Of a stretch of 64,000 nt of DNA, positions 1 to 8,665 are shown one piece after another. Source of the stretch: Candidatus Mycobacterium methanotrophicum (GTDB taxonomy: Bacteria > Actinomycetota > Actinomycetes > Mycobacteriales > Mycobacteriaceae). The position numbers were made by a program, and so were the translations under genes. The stretch's first letter is position 1; every line of letters begins with the position of its first letter. Under the pieces are notes generated by a model, which saw only the letters and a program-made list of their open reading frames with translations, was not told the origin of the DNA and did no database searches. The stretch covers positions 3,782,001 through 3,846,000 of the forward strand of contig NZ_CP097320.1 in the NCBI RefSeq assembly GCF_023515995.1. Reading direction: 5' to 3'.

Positions 1-389
1 CCCACCGGCAGTGTGGGTGTGCAACCACATCCACCCGCCGATCAGCGCGTCCAAGTCGTCAGCGGCCAGACGCTGCAGACAGCGCCGGATCGTCGATTCA
101 CACGGCACTGCGCCGGTGACGCCCAACGCCGCCAGCAGCGGCGCGCAGTATCGGCTGCCCATTCGGCGATCGCGACGAACGACCGCGCGCCAGTGAGCGT
201 GGCGGCCAGCGCGATCCCCAGGATGGCGGCCAGCCCGTGGCGCTTCCCGCGCGGCTTGCGCGGATCGGGCACCTGCGCAATCAACTCCAGCAAACCACCG
301 GGTGCGGCCGGGACGTCGGCCAACTCACCCACCAGCGGGTCGGAATCGTCAACGAGGCACAGCGTGGGCGATGATGACACAGCGGGCAC
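1..389 (-). pseudogene. ISAs1-family transposase, 5' part, frameshifted and cut by the window edge
   Basis: The reverse-strand reading from 389 gives the typical N-terminus of ISAs1-type transposases: an 'LLELIAQVPDPRKPRG' block, then 'GLAAILGIALAATLTGA' and 'FVAIAEWAAD'. Near 165 the frame changes. The continuation 'LLAALGVTGAVPCESTIRR' and 'LQRLAADDLDALIGGW' is in a different frame and runs off the left edge, so the gene carries a one-base-type indel at this point. It would encode a DDE transposase acting on its own IS ends. The catalytic part lies outside the window. Confidence 0.8.
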
Positions 390-408
390 GGCAGAACTCC
401 TGGGATGT

Positions 409-471
409 GACTGGTGTGAGAACTGTGATCATCCCGTGACCAGCCGTGCCCGTCTCGTAATCACACCAGTC
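409..471. repeat. Inverted repeat in the ISAs1 leader
   Basis: The 11-base arms GACTGGTGTGA (409-419) and TCACACCAGTC (461-471) are perfect inverted copies around a 41-base loop. They lie just upstream of the ISAs1 transposase start. The outer IS end is probably close to 520-537, but I could not compare it with the other end, which is outside the window. A role in controlling transposase expression is inference. Confidence 0.45.
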
Positions 472-540
472 CCGCGTGTCACACCACCGCATCAGCCCAG
501 CTCAAACCCCCACAACACGACTTTGCCGAGACCCTGAGGT

Positions 541-907
541 CGTGAGGGAGACACGCTGATGCCGCCAAACAATATCGAGATCGCCGATCCAGGCCTTCGT
601 TTTCCGCCTACGCCGCATCTGGCGAAACGCCGGCGGAATACGCGTGCAACTCACGAAGCAGTCGCCGGGGGGATTTGCGAAGCAGAACTGAGAGCACGGG
701 GATCAAGGTAGGAGAGACGGCAACCAGTCCTGAGGTGATCACGATTTCCGCGGGCAGGGACTCCGAAACAGGCACGCCGCGCAACCGCGACCGGAAGGCC
801 TCCACCGTGTTCATTGACCGGTTAGCGATGCTCATTACCAGGGCCACTGCCTCTATATTGCGCCGATCCCGGGGTTGCTCACTCCTAAGGAACGCAGATG
901 AAACAGC
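541..907. other. Interval between two IS remnants, no supported gene
   Basis: The only sizeable open frame is on the reverse strand (608-931, or 608-835 from an internal Met). It starts inside the inverted repeat of the neighbouring IS remnant, has no recognisable domain and no clear ribosome binding site. I see no RNA gene or regulatory motif here. It is probably decayed sequence. Confidence 0.3.
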
Positions 908-910
908 TAG

Positions 911-1431
911 CGCTAGCCCCGTAACTCGCACATGGGGGTGCGGTGGGTCGGTGTCGTCGCGTGCGCCCTGGATCGGGTTAGCGCGTGCGCCGTGGATCGA
1001 TATCGAGTAGGTGGAGGAGGCGTAGCTGGAGGGCGTCAGGCTGCGCTATTTCTGGTGTGGCGTCGGTGGTGGCGGTTCGCAGCCGTAGTGTGGCGAGGGC
1101 CCCGACATGGATCATCGGCGACGGTGCGGTCAGCCGGTTGGCGATCAGCGCCTCGATCACCTGCCCGTGTGTGGCGTGGGCGATCTCGCGCGCCGGAACC
1201 GCCCGGTCGATGATGCCCGCGATGTCCAGCCGTCGGCACAACCCGGCCGCCACCGGCAACGCCCCCAGCACCTGCTCGGTGCTGGCCGGACCGTACCGAA
1301 CCCGCACCGTCGCCTGCTGGCATGTCACGTCGCCGAGCTGGCCGCGATCGACTATGCCCAGCACCGGCGACCATAGGATCCAGATGACGAGCCGACCCAC
1401 CGCACCTCATGTGCGAATTACGGGGCTAGCG
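911..1431. mobile_element. Internally deleted IS1634-type element (about 520 bp, MITE-like)
   Basis: The left end (911-951) and right end (1391-1431) are imperfect inverted copies about 40 bases long. Both begin with the same GCTAGCCCCGTAA core and run inward to GGTGCGGTGGGTCGG. The interior holds only the beginning of a transposase gene, so the element has lost most of its coding sequence but kept both ends. It could in principle still be moved by a transposase supplied in trans. I did not find a convincing target duplication. Confidence 0.7.
978..1400 (-). pseudogene. IS1634-family transposase, N-terminal remnant
   Basis: Residues about 33-95 of the reverse frame ('STEQVLGALPVAAGLCRRLD', 'IIDRAVPAREIAHATHGQ', 'EALIANRLTAPSPM') match the DUF4277-type N-terminus of IS1634-family transposases. 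After that the frame loses similarity, which fits an internal deletion or frameshift. The catalytic DDE region is absent. The start lies in the right inverted repeat of the element. Confidence 0.65.
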
Positions 1432-1520
1432 CAGGTGCAGTAGGTCGACCCTGCCCCTGCCGCCCCCTCGCCCCGCGCGTGTGGTCATCCGGCGCGGCAC
1501 GTGGCTGTCGGAATCAGCTC

Positions 1521-1736
1521 TCAGGTCGTATCCGTTCCACGTAGCTCATCGAGTTCGCGGCGCATGCGCGCGACTTCTGTTTCGAGCTCCTGCAGATAGT
1601 CCGATAATTCCTCGGCATTTGCCCGGTAGCGCCGACGGCGACCGTACCCTTCAGCTGCCGGGGGCGGCGCATACGCCGGGGGCCCATAGGGATACCCGTG
1701 GTAGTGCCACGGACCGTGACCGCACCAACAACTCAT
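1521..1736 (-). CDS. Small Gly/Pro/Tyr-rich protein with a C-terminal coiled coil
   Basis: The 71-residue product starts 'MSCWCGHGPWHYHGYPYG', a Cys/His/Trp-rich head that could bind a metal. A proline-rich stretch and a basic RRRR patch follow. Residues about 38-66 ('AEELSDYLQELETEVARM') form a charged heptad-like helix. Such a layout is seen in small DUF5320-like proteins, but I do not assign a function. It lies 21 bases downstream of the universal stress protein gene on the same strand and is probably co-transcribed with it. The start has a purine-rich leader (AAGGGGAAACGCTG). Confidence 0.6.
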   Translation of the reverse strand: MSCWCGHGPWHYHGYPYGPPAYAPPPAAEGYGRRRRYRANAEELSDYLQELETEVARMRRELDELRGTDTT

Positions 1737-1757
1737 CAGCGTTTCCCCTTCCTTGTT

Positions 1758-2699
1758 CTATTTCGATTCCGGCGCCCCGCCATGCTGCTGAGGCATTCGG
1801 GCGACGATCACCGGAATCTGAGCAGAGTTCACTACTGCCCTGCTCACCGAGCCCAGCAGCATGCCGGGGAACCCACCGCGGCCATGGCTGCCGACCACCA
1901 CAAGCTGGGCGGTGTTTGCCTGCTCGAGCAGTCGAAACGCCGGTCGGTCGCACACGACGACTTTGTGCACGACGACATCCGGGTACCGTTCCTGCCATCC
2001 CGACAGACGTTCGGCCAGAACTTCTTCTTCACGGACTTCGAAATTTGCCCATTCGATCGGCGCCCGACCGGGGTGCCCGAAGTCGAGTGGGCCCATGTCG
2101 CTCCAGGCGTGCAGCGCCACCAAACCCACGCCGCGGCGCGAGGCTTCATCGAAGGCGATCTCGGTCGCCAACTCCGACGTCGGTGAACCGTCGACGCCCA
2201 CCACCACAGGCGCCTGAGGCGAGCGCGTCGTAAGCGGGTCCTCATCGTGGATGACGGCGATCGGGCAATGTGCGTGGTGGACCAGGCCGGAGCTGACCGA
2301 TCCCAGCAACGTACGAGCTACCGCGCCCTGGCCGCGGCAGCCCACCACGACCATGTCGGCCCGCTTGGAGAGGTCAACCAGGGTGGGCACTATCGGGCCG
2401 TGGAGCACCTCGCTCTCCATTTGTGATGCGCGACTTGGCGAGGTGGTCTCGGCAGCGAGCTTATGGGCCGCCTCGATGATCTGGCGCGCCTGGTCTTCCC
2501 GCCACGCTGAATAGTCAGAAGGCCCCCGGATCTCTGCCCACCCCTCGGGGGCGGCCAGCTCCGGCGCCAAGACGTGCACCAACCTGAGCGGCACGTTGCG
2601 CATCTCGGCATCTCGTGCGGCCCATTCGACCGCCACGGTCGAGGAGGGTGAACCATCGGCGCCGACCACAGTCCCTAGCCGCGTTGGTTGCCGCGACAT
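1758..2699 (-). CDS. Universal stress protein, two UspA domains
   Basis: The 313-residue protein has two tandem UspA folds, as in Rv2623/Rv2005c. Each ends in the ATP-binding G-x2-G-x9-G-S/T signature: 'VVGCRGQGAVARTLLGS' in domain 1 and 'VVGSHGRGGFPGMLLGS' in domain 2. Known relatives bind ATP and affect growth arrest in hypoxic mycobacteria. The open frame extends to 2813, but the Met at 2699 follows AAAAGGAGACTCGG and begins the family's conserved 'GTVVGADGSPSS', so I chose it. The stretch upstream has no clear DosR box. Regulation by DosR is inferred only from family and context. Confidence 0.9.
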   Translation of the reverse strand: MSRQPTRLGTVVGADGSPSSTVAVEWAARDAEMRNVPLRLVHVLAPELAAPEGWAEIRGPSDYSAWREDQARQIIEAAHKLAAETTSPSRASQMESEVLHGPIVPTLVDLSKRADMVVVGCRGQGAVARTLLGSVSSGLVHHAHCPIAVIHDEDPLTTRSPQAPVVVGVDGSPTSELATEIAFDEASRRGVGLVALHAWSDMGPLDFGHPGRAPIEWANFEVREEEVLAERLSGWQERYPDVVVHKVVVCDRPAFRLLEQANTAQLVVVGSHGRGGFPGMLLGSVSRAVVNSAQIPVIVARMPQQHGGAPESK

Positions 2700-2809
2700 C
2701 CGAGTCTCCTTTTCGAGCCGACAACTGAACCAAGTCATGACCGCTCCGCGGACGCTGCTGACGTTAGGCAACCGTCGGCATCGGGTCAGACATCCCAGGA
2801 GCTTAAATG

Positions 2810-4045
2810 TCAAGCGGCGGTTTGTTGATCTTGATTGTGGGACGGCCAGGCGGTGGCTTCGTCGTAGAGCGTGCGGGTCTTGAGGCAGCCGTGCAGGATT
2901 CCGACGAGCCGGTTGGCGAGCTGGCGCAGCGCGGGGTTGTGGCCGAGGCCGCGGGCGCGTTGCTTGTCGTAGTAGGCGCGTGCGCCGGGCGAGGCGCGCA
3001 GCGCGGAGAACGCCTGCGTCATCAGCGCGTCGATGAGCCTGTCCTGATGCACGAACCGCGCGAGCACGACCTTCTTCTTGCCGGAGGCGCGGGTGATCGG
3101 GCTGGTTCCGGCGTAGTTCTTGCGGGCCTTCGCGTCGGCGTACCGTGCTGGGTCGTCGCCGAATTCGGCGAGCACCCGGGCGCCGAGGATCGGTCCCAGG
3201 CCGGGCTGCGACAGGATGATCTCAGCGTCCGGGTGCCGGTGAAAATGCTCCTCCACCTGCTCTTGCAGGATCGCGATCTGCTCGTTGAGGGTGGTGAGCA
3301 CGGCCACGATCGAGCGGGTGGCAGCCGCGTACGCGGTGGTGATCACCGGGTCGCGGCCGAGCTGCTCGCCGCGCAGCGCGTCCTGGATCCGGCTGGTCTT
3401 GGTGTCGATGTCGCGGCGACCGGCGTGTTTGAGCGCGGCCCGGATCTGGCTGCGGTTCAGCTTCGCCGCCGACGCGGGGTCGGGGGCTCTGCCGAGCAGT
3501 TCCAGCGCATCGGCCGCGTCGAGATCGTCGAAGGCTTCCAGCGCGGCGGGGAAGTACTCGCGCAGCGCGTGCCGCAGCCGCTGGGTGTGGCGGGTGCGGT
3601 CCCAGATCATCGTCTTGTGCGAGCGGGCAACAACTTTCACCGCCTCGGCTGCCGCGCTGTCGCCGGCCACCGGGCGCAGCTGGTGCGAGTCGGTGCGGAC
3701 CATGTCGGCCAGCGTGTGTGCGTCCGCCGGGTCGCTCTTGGCGCCGGAGACGCTGTGCCGCTCCCGGTACCGGGCCACCGACAGCGGGTTCACCGCGTAC
3801 ACGGTGTATCCGGCCGCGATCAGCGCGGCCACCCACGGGCCCCGGTCGGTCTCGATTCCGATCGCCACCTCGGCCATGTCGGCGTCGGCGCCCAGCTCGG
3901 CGCCGATCATCGCGTGCAACCGCGCGATCCCGGCCGCGCCCTCGGGCAGCCGCGCCCTGGCCAGCCTGCGTCCCGCCGAGTCCATCAGTTCGACGTCGTG
4001 ATGATCTTCCGCCCAATCGTCGCCCACGTACAGCAATTTCGCCAC
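2810..4045 (-). CDS. IS110-family transposase, apparently complete
   Basis: The 411-residue protein begins at a GTG (4045) preceded by AGGAGCGAGGA. The N-terminal DEDD (RuvC-like) domain opens with 'LLYVGDDWAEDHHDVELMD' and contains 'IGIETDRGPW' and 'SDPADAHTLADM'. The C-terminal Transposase_20 domain has 'LSQPGLGPILGARVLAEFGD' and 'YAGTSPITRASGKK'. IS110 elements move without long terminal inverted repeats, and some use a bridge RNA from the non-coding end. The long non-coding stretch beyond 4045 could contain such an RNA, but I cannot define it. A long opposite-strand frame covering this gene is a GC-rich shadow. Confidence 0.92.
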   Translation of the reverse strand: MAKLLYVGDDWAEDHHDVELMDSAGRRLARARLPEGAAGIARLHAMIGAELGADADMAEVAIGIETDRGPWVAALIAAGYTVYAVNPLSVARYRERHSVSGAKSDPADAHTLADMVRTDSHQLRPVAGDSAAAEAVKVVARSHKTMIWDRTRHTQRLRHALREYFPAALEAFDDLDAADALELLGRAPDPASAAKLNRSQIRAALKHAGRRDIDTKTSRIQDALRGEQLGRDPVITTAYAAATRSIVAVLTTLNEQIAILQEQVEEHFHRHPDAEIILSQPGLGPILGARVLAEFGDDPARYADAKARKNYAGTSPITRASGKKKVVLARFVHQDRLIDALMTQAFSALRASPGARAYYDKQRARGLGHNPALRQLANRLVGILHGCLKTRTLYDEATAWPSHNQDQQTAA

Positions 4046-4218
4046 TCCTCGCTCCTGTCTGCAGTTGTCCGGGTTACAGCCGGCAGCGTGCGGGAGAGCT
4101 CTCGGCGACCTAATGAAGCAGTGCTCACGCCACGCGGGCGGGCACGACATCCCATCAGCGATCCCTTCTCCCGGGCGAACCGGTGGGGGCGACGATCTGA
4201 CATCAGGACTCGAAATCC

Positions 4219-4293
4219 AGGAGGCATCAGTGCTCACCCACCGGCCGCTACCGGTAGCAAGTCTGCCCGAAGGCCGCACCCGCTAATACTCAT
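4219..4293. repeat. Dispersed 75-bp repeat, copy 1
   Basis: This stretch begins CATCAGTGCTCACCCACCGG and continues through CCGCTACC to CCCGCTAATACTCATTAG. It is about 80% identical by eye to 40867-40941. In the other copy it directly precedes the start codon of a broken gene, so it may be a duplicated 5' leader. Here it lies between the IS110 element and a DosR-like box. Confidence 0.65.
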
Positions 4294-4294
4294 T

Positions 4295-4314
4295 AGGAGG
4301 CTTTGGTCCCTAAC
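4295..4314 (+). promoter_or_regulatory. DosR-box-like palindrome
   Basis: TAGGAGGCTTTGGTCCCTAA matches 11 of the 14 core positions of the DosR consensus GGGACTWWAGTCCC. It lies about 310 bases upstream of the 88-residue gene at 4621. It may be a distal site paired with the box at 4494. No footprint is available; this is motif matching by eye. Confidence 0.45.
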
Positions 4315-4493
4315 CAAAGGGCACTAGGACCGTTACTGATGTAGTTGGCCATTGTTGGCCGTTGCCGGGGTAACAGTTGCCCGGCCCGATAGCCGCGTAC
4401 TTGTCCGGCCGGACGGGCGGGATCTGGTTCCTCGCATGCTGGCCGGTGTCGGCTACCGGTCGCCCGCCGGCTGTGGGCGCGGTCCGGTCGGTA

Positions 4494-4513
4494 GGGAGGA
4501 CTTTAGCCACTAT
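4494..4513 (+). promoter_or_regulatory. DosR-box-like palindrome upstream of the 88-aa gene and pyruvate kinase
   Basis: GGGAGGACTTTAGCCACTAT carries GGACTTTAGCCAC, 11 of 14 core matches to the DosR consensus. It ends about 107 bases before the ATG at 4621, a usual distance for a DosR-activated promoter. It probably drives the small gene and the pyruvate kinase gene downstream. Confidence 0.55.
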
Positions 4514-4620
4514 TGGAGTGGGCGTTGGACGCCATAGCGTCGACTCCGTCAGGACGTTGCACGGGTTCGTGTCCGCATGTAGCGAACTACGCAACACCAA
4601 ACCCCATGAGGAGCGTGATC

Positions 4621-4887
4621 ATGACCGAGACGTCGCAGAAAACGGTGGCAGAGCGGCTGGCCGGCTTGTCCGACGACGTGCTCGAATCGCTGGAAACCGG
4701 ACGCACGACAGCGATCGAGGCGGTACGCAAGTTCGTCGACGAAGTGACCCCCGTGGTCGCCGAGCCGGGGCGGCGCAAGAAGGTCGTCGATGCGGCCCTT
4801 GACTTGGCCGAGGAACTCGTCAAGGTGCGAATCGAATTCCTGCGCAGCGTTGTACGAAGCGCGGGCCAAACCCTGAGCAAGGAGTGA
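4621..4887 (+). CDS. Small all-helical protein, 88 residues
   Basis: The start at 4621 follows GAGGAGCGTGATC. The product ('MTETSQKTVAERLAGLSD' to 'LRSVVRSAGQTLSKE') is helical and amphipathic with no membrane segment or cysteines. The composition and length are phasin-like, with heptads such as 'VRKFVDEV' and 'ALDLAEELVKVRIEFL', but there is no clear family match. It lies behind a DosR-like box and 134 bases before pyruvate kinase on the same strand, so it is probably part of the dormancy response. The function is unknown. Confidence 0.75.
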   Translation: MTETSQKTVAERLAGLSDDVLESLETGRTTAIEAVRKFVDEVTPVVAEPGRRKKVVDAALDLAEELVKVRIEFLRSVVRSAGQTLSKE

Positions 4888-5021
4888 GCCGGCGAACCGG
4901 CTGAGTTCGTGCGCCGCCAGATTCGTAACCTCGACATGAGCGGCGAGCAAACGGTCATAGGCGGGAATGCTGGTATGCCGCCACTGCGCGCTCTTGGCTG
5001 GCGGTATGGAAGGAGTTGTGT

Positions 5022-6926
5022 ATGTCCGTTCTGCCCAGCCAGCCCCGGCCGCCCGGCCACCATGAAGGCCGCTCGCACCGAGCGGGACCGGATCCCGTTT
5101 CACAGCTGCTGCGGCTGGAACACGAAGTAAATCAGCTGCTGGCCAACTTGGGCGAGGCGGAATCGCTGTGGTCGCAGTGGCTGACGGAGGTCGCCGCAGA
5201 GCAGCGCATCAGCGCGCGAAACCTCGTGCACTACTGGGCGATCCGGCAAAGCGATTTGCGTGATCTGCAGTCTCGCCTGGCCGCCTTCGGCTTGTCATCG
5301 CTGGGGCGCAGCGAGGCCCATGTTGAGGCAACCCTGTCGCTGGTGCACTCGGCGATCGGTGCGATGCTCGGCAACGGATGGCGCCCACCGCCGCCGCTGC
5401 CGACGGTGGGGATCGAGGAGGGGGCGCGGCTGCTTCGCCAGCGAACCATCGACCTCCTCGGCCCGCAACCGATGGGGCGGGTGACCCGCATCATGGTCAC
5501 CCTTCCCTCCGAAGCCGCCGACAACGAAGGCCTGGTGCTCGAACTGGTGCAACGTGGCATGAACGTCGCACGGATCAACTGTGCCCACGATGACGCCGCG
5601 GCGTGGCGGGCGATGGCCCGAAATGTGCGACATGCCGCCGAGGCGACCGGCCGAATATGCCTGGTCGCCATGGATCTGGCTGGTCCCAAACTGCGCACCG
5701 GCCCAGTGCAGCCCGGTCCGCGGGTCATCAAACTTCGTCCACAAAGGAACGTCCTGGGCGAGGTCATCGCCCCAGCGCAGGCGTGGCTTACCGCAGCCGA
5801 CGACCCGGTGAGCCCACCCCGGGCCGATATGGCAACCATCCCCGTACCCCGGGACTGGCTGAGCCGCCGCCATGCGGGGGATGTGCTGCTGACGCGCGAC
5901 ACCCGCGGTGCCAACCGTCGCCACACCCTGTATGCCGACGAGCGAACACCCGCCGCAGCAGGATTCGTCATCGACGCGGACAAAACAACGTACCTGGGTA
6001 CCGGAACGGTGTTGCATGTCGACGGGGCCGACGATCCGGCCGGGGTCGGTGAGCTGGCACATGTTCCGCAGAGCCTGCGGCTGTACCGCGGGGACATTCT
6101 CAAGCTGACCCGTGACTGTGCTGCCGCCCCAGTGCAACCCGACCGTGTGGCACAGATCGGCTGTACCCTGCCGGAGATCTTCGACCACGCCCGTGCCGGG
6201 GAAACCGTCCAATTCGACGACGGCCGTATCGGCGGCCACATCGTGGGCGTCAATGATGGGATGTTGAGCATCCGCATCGATCGCGCCGCCGACGGCGGAT
6301 CCAGGCTGGGCGCCGACAAAGGCATCAATGTTCCCGACACCCGCCTTCCGATTCCGGCGCTGACCGCCAAAGACATCGCCGACCTGTCGGTGGTGGCGGA
6401 ATTAGCCGACATGGTGGAGATGTCGTTCGTTCGCGAACCCTCCGATGTCGAGGGACTGCTCAACGAGGTGGACCGGCTCGGCGCGCAAGACTTGGGAATC
6501 ATCCTGAAAATCGAAACCCGCCAGGCGTTCGAGCATCTGCCTCAACTGCTGCTCGCCGCCATGCGCCGTCCGCGGGCGGGGGTAATGATCGCGCGCGGAG
6601 ATCTCGCTGTCGAGTCCGGCTTCGACCGGTTGGCAGAACTACAGGAGGAGATCCTGTGGCTGTGCGAGGCCGGGCATCTCCCGGTGATCTGGGCGACCCA
6701 GGTCCTTGAACAACTGGCCAAAACCGGCAACCCGTCACGCGCGGAGATCAGCGATGCCGCGATGAGCGAGCGGGCCGAATGCGTAATGCTCAACAAGGGC
6801 CCCTACATCGGTGAGGCCGTGGTGGTCCTCGACAAGATTCTTCGGCGCATGACAGGACACCACCAAAAAAGAACCAGCCTGCTACGGTCGCTGCGCTCCT
6901 GGCACCCCAGCACCGCGCCGCACTGA
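5022..6926 (+). CDS. Pyruvate kinase-like protein with an N-terminal extension and no C-terminal domain
   Basis: The 634-residue protein starts at ATG 5022 after GGAAGGAGTTGTGT. Residues 1-120 are an extension with a 'LLRLEHEVNQLLANLGEAES' helix. The catalytic barrel then follows: 'RIMVTLPSEAADNEGLVLEL', 'GMNVARINCAH', 'VAMDLAGPKLRTGP' and a long B-domain-like insert. After that come 'ILKIETRQAFEHLP', 'GVMIARGDLAVESGF', 'VIWATQVLEQLAKTGNPSRAE' and 'CVMLNKGPYI'. Pyruvate kinases convert PEP and ADP to pyruvate and ATP. The usual C-terminal allosteric domain is missing, so it is probably not controlled like the housekeeping enzyme. A PEP synthase for the reverse direction lies in the same island. 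Confidence 0.88.
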   Translation: MSVLPSQPRPPGHHEGRSHRAGPDPVSQLLRLEHEVNQLLANLGEAESLWSQWLTEVAAEQRISARNLVHYWAIRQSDLRDLQSRLAAFGLSSLGRSEAHVEATLSLVHSAIGAMLGNGWRPPPPLPTVGIEEGARLLRQRTIDLLGPQPMGRVTRIMVTLPSEAADNEGLVLELVQRGMNVARINCAHDDAAAWRAMARNVRHAAEATGRICLVAMDLAGPKLRTGPVQPGPRVIKLRPQRNVLGEVIAPAQAWLTAADDPVSPPRADMATIPVPRDWLSRRHAGDVLLTRDTRGANRRHTLYADERTPAAAGFVIDADKTTYLGTGTVLHVDGADDPAGVGELAHVPQSLRLYRGDILKLTRDCAAAPVQPDRVAQIGCTLPEIFDHARAGETVQFDDGRIGGHIVGVNDGMLSIRIDRAADGGSRLGADKGINVPDTRLPIPALTAKDIADLSVVAELADMVEMSFVREPSDVEGLLNEVDRLGAQDLGIILKIETRQAFEHLPQLLLAAMRRPRAGVMIARGDLAVESGFDRLAELQEEILWLCEAGHLPVIWATQVLEQLAKTGNPSRAEISDAAMSERAECVMLNKGPYIGEAVVVLDKILRRMTGHHQKRTSLLRSLRSWHPSTAPH

Positions 6927-6956
6927 TCGCGGGGCCAGCCGTGACAGCGCGCTAGC

Positions 6957-7475
6957 CTAGCGTGCACAAAGCCGGACGCTATTCGGCTGGCCGGGTCGGC
7001 CCACCCGATCGATCCGCCTAAACCAATGTGACCGAATCTCGGCAGCACACCCGAAATGGCCACCGATGCCAGGAAATGTGTTCCATCGAACTGGCCGCCG
7101 TTGGCGATCGCCCCGTATAGCCGCGCCAGCGTCCGTGCGGTGCAAACCCCGTTGGCTGCGGGTACTTCGCTGTCGAGCATGGGGATGTCACCTTGCACAA
7201 ATGCTTTCATGCCCGGGGCGTGCATTGCGCCGAAAGCAGCCGAGAGACAGCCCGACACGGTGCCGCATCATGTCACGAATGGTGATAGCCGACTTGCCAT
7301 TCGCGCCGAACGCAGGCCAGTATTCGGCGACCGGCGCGTCGTAGGCAAGCAACCTCGGGTCGACAAGCCGATGGATGACCGTCGAAGCCAAGTCCTTGGT
7401 TACCGAAAACACCATCGCACCGGAATCCGCCGACCACGGCACCGTGCCACGCCGGTCGGCCCACCCGGTCCACAC
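6957..7475 (-). pseudogene. Beta-lactamase/esterase (class C-like serine hydrolase) remnant
   Basis: The 5' part (7475-7188) has the catalytic S-x-x-K tetrad in 'MVFSVTKDLASTVIHRLVD', followed by 'YWPAFGANGKSAITIRDMMR'. The 3' part is in another frame (from 7258) and reads 'ANGVCTARTLARLYGAIANGG' and 'GGSIGWADPASRIASGFVH'. These are the order and spacing of mycobacterial LipD/LipE-type serine hydrolases, but most of the middle is lost and the frame is broken. It cannot make a functional enzyme. Confidence 0.75.
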
Positions 7476-8146
7476 GTCGACTAGCTACTTCGACCTGAAA
7501 AAGTCGGCGCGTCGATCCCCGGTTTGTTGGCGTTGACCTGGGAAGATGGCCTCAAAGCCCTTGTAGCGGAAGGGATTGAGGCCATCGTGTTTCGTACTGT
7601 AGGCGATTAGTGCTCATTGTGGGAGTCGATCCTGCCCGAAGAGTTGCAGCGGCTGACCTGTGGCGCCACTGGGGCCTGGTACGTCATGGAACGAGACGGC
7701 TTCCGGCATCCCAACCAATTCGGTTATGCCCCGGACGGTTACACCCTGAAAGTTATCATCGCGTCACGCGCCGGCTACGGGCCGACTGTTGCGGCGACCG
7801 CATCGACTACCGCCGGCACCTGAAGGAAACCCAACCATGAACACGCACCGCTCTTGGCTGGTATTTCGAACCACGAATGCCTCATTGAGTCAGACACACG
7901 TCAGATCGCGCCGGCGCGCAGACGTACACCCGAGGTTCGCAGCCCGCAGCGCGCAGCCGTGGCACCAACACCGACAGCGCGCCGGCTTCATAGCCGCCGC
8001 ACGCTCCCGTGCGCCCGACGACGATCGCACTACCCGGTTGCACTGCATCAGTTGAGGATCCGATGCCCTGGTCATCGTTTCAGTATTACGGGCGGGTGAG
8101 ATCGGGTGACCAAAACCGTTGTGCGCAAGCAAGACCAGTGCGGCCC
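7476..8146. other. Decayed interval with a strong stem-loop at 7543-7585
   Basis: GATGGCCTCAA (from 7543) pairs perfectly with TTGAGGCCATC (ending about 7585) around a 20-base loop. A forward frame from about 7617 starts 'MWESILPEELQRL', which resembles the opening of some IS transposases, and then loses similarity. A reverse frame near 7900-8060 is open but unrecognised. I see no tRNA fold. The whole stretch looks like degenerate IS or gene remnants. Confidence 0.35.
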
Positions 8147-8596
8147 ATGCCAGGGTTGGCCATGGCCGTCAGCGATGAGTCGGTGACAATTCTCGGTGAG
8201 GATGAGAGCTGGGGGCTGCTGGCCAGTGTGGCACTGGGCCGATTGGTGGTATGCGTTGGTTCACGCCCCGAAATCTTTCCGGTTAACTTCGTCGTCCAGC
8301 GACCCACCGTGCTGTTTCGGACTGCCGAGGGCACCAAGCTGTTGAGCGTGGTCATCAACAAAAACGTTGTATTCGAAGCCGATGGACACTCACTCGATGA
8401 AGGCTGGAGTGTCATCGTCCAAGGCACCGCCGACGTTTTGTCGACCGCTGCGGAGATCGACGAGGCGGACCGTGCCGGGCTGCGGCCCTGGGTCGCAACC
8501 TTGAAGCTCAACTATGTTCGCATACACGCCTCAACCATTAGCGGCCGGAGATTCCTTTTCGGCCCCGAACCCGACCGCGAATCCACCTTCGCCTAA
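8147..8596 (+). CDS. PPOX-type flavin/F420-binding split-barrel protein
   Basis: The 149-residue protein has the pyridoxamine-phosphate-oxidase-like layout: 'LGEDESWGLLASVALGRLVV' (first helix and strand), 'PVNFVVQRPTVLFRTAEGTKL', 'NVVFEADGHSLDEGWSVIVQ' and a C-terminal 'VRIHASTISGRRFLFG'. This is the arrangement of Rv0080, a DosR-regulon member in M. tuberculosis. It probably binds FMN, F420 or haem in the cytosol; the substrate is unknown. The start is uncertain: ATG 8147 or 8162 both fit, and neither has a strong ribosome site. I see no DosR box directly upstream. Confidence 0.75.
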   Translation: MPGLAMAVSDESVTILGEDESWGLLASVALGRLVVCVGSRPEIFPVNFVVQRPTVLFRTAEGTKLLSVVINKNVVFEADGHSLDEGWSVIVQGTADVLSTAAEIDEADRAGLRPWVATLKLNYVRIHASTISGRRFLFGPEPDRESTFA

Positions 8597-8665
8597 CCAC
8601 CCGTCGACAGTCCTTGTCCCGGACGGAAGGTAAGTAGTTACTGGAACGGTGGACAAAATCGATAA

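Noticed and set aside
2807..4327. Forward frame of 506 codons over the IS110 transposase
   Set aside because: The reverse strand encodes a complete DEDD/Transposase_20 protein with a good ribosome site; the forward frame has no motif.
6948..6963. CGCTAG/CTAGCG palindrome after pyruvate kinase as a terminator
   Set aside because: The arms are only six bases with a one-base centre and no U-tract; too short to support.
7543..7585. Stem-loop considered as a tRNA or other RNA gene
   Set aside because: The stem is a single hairpin without D, anticodon or T arms. An IS end or fortuitous repeat is more likely.
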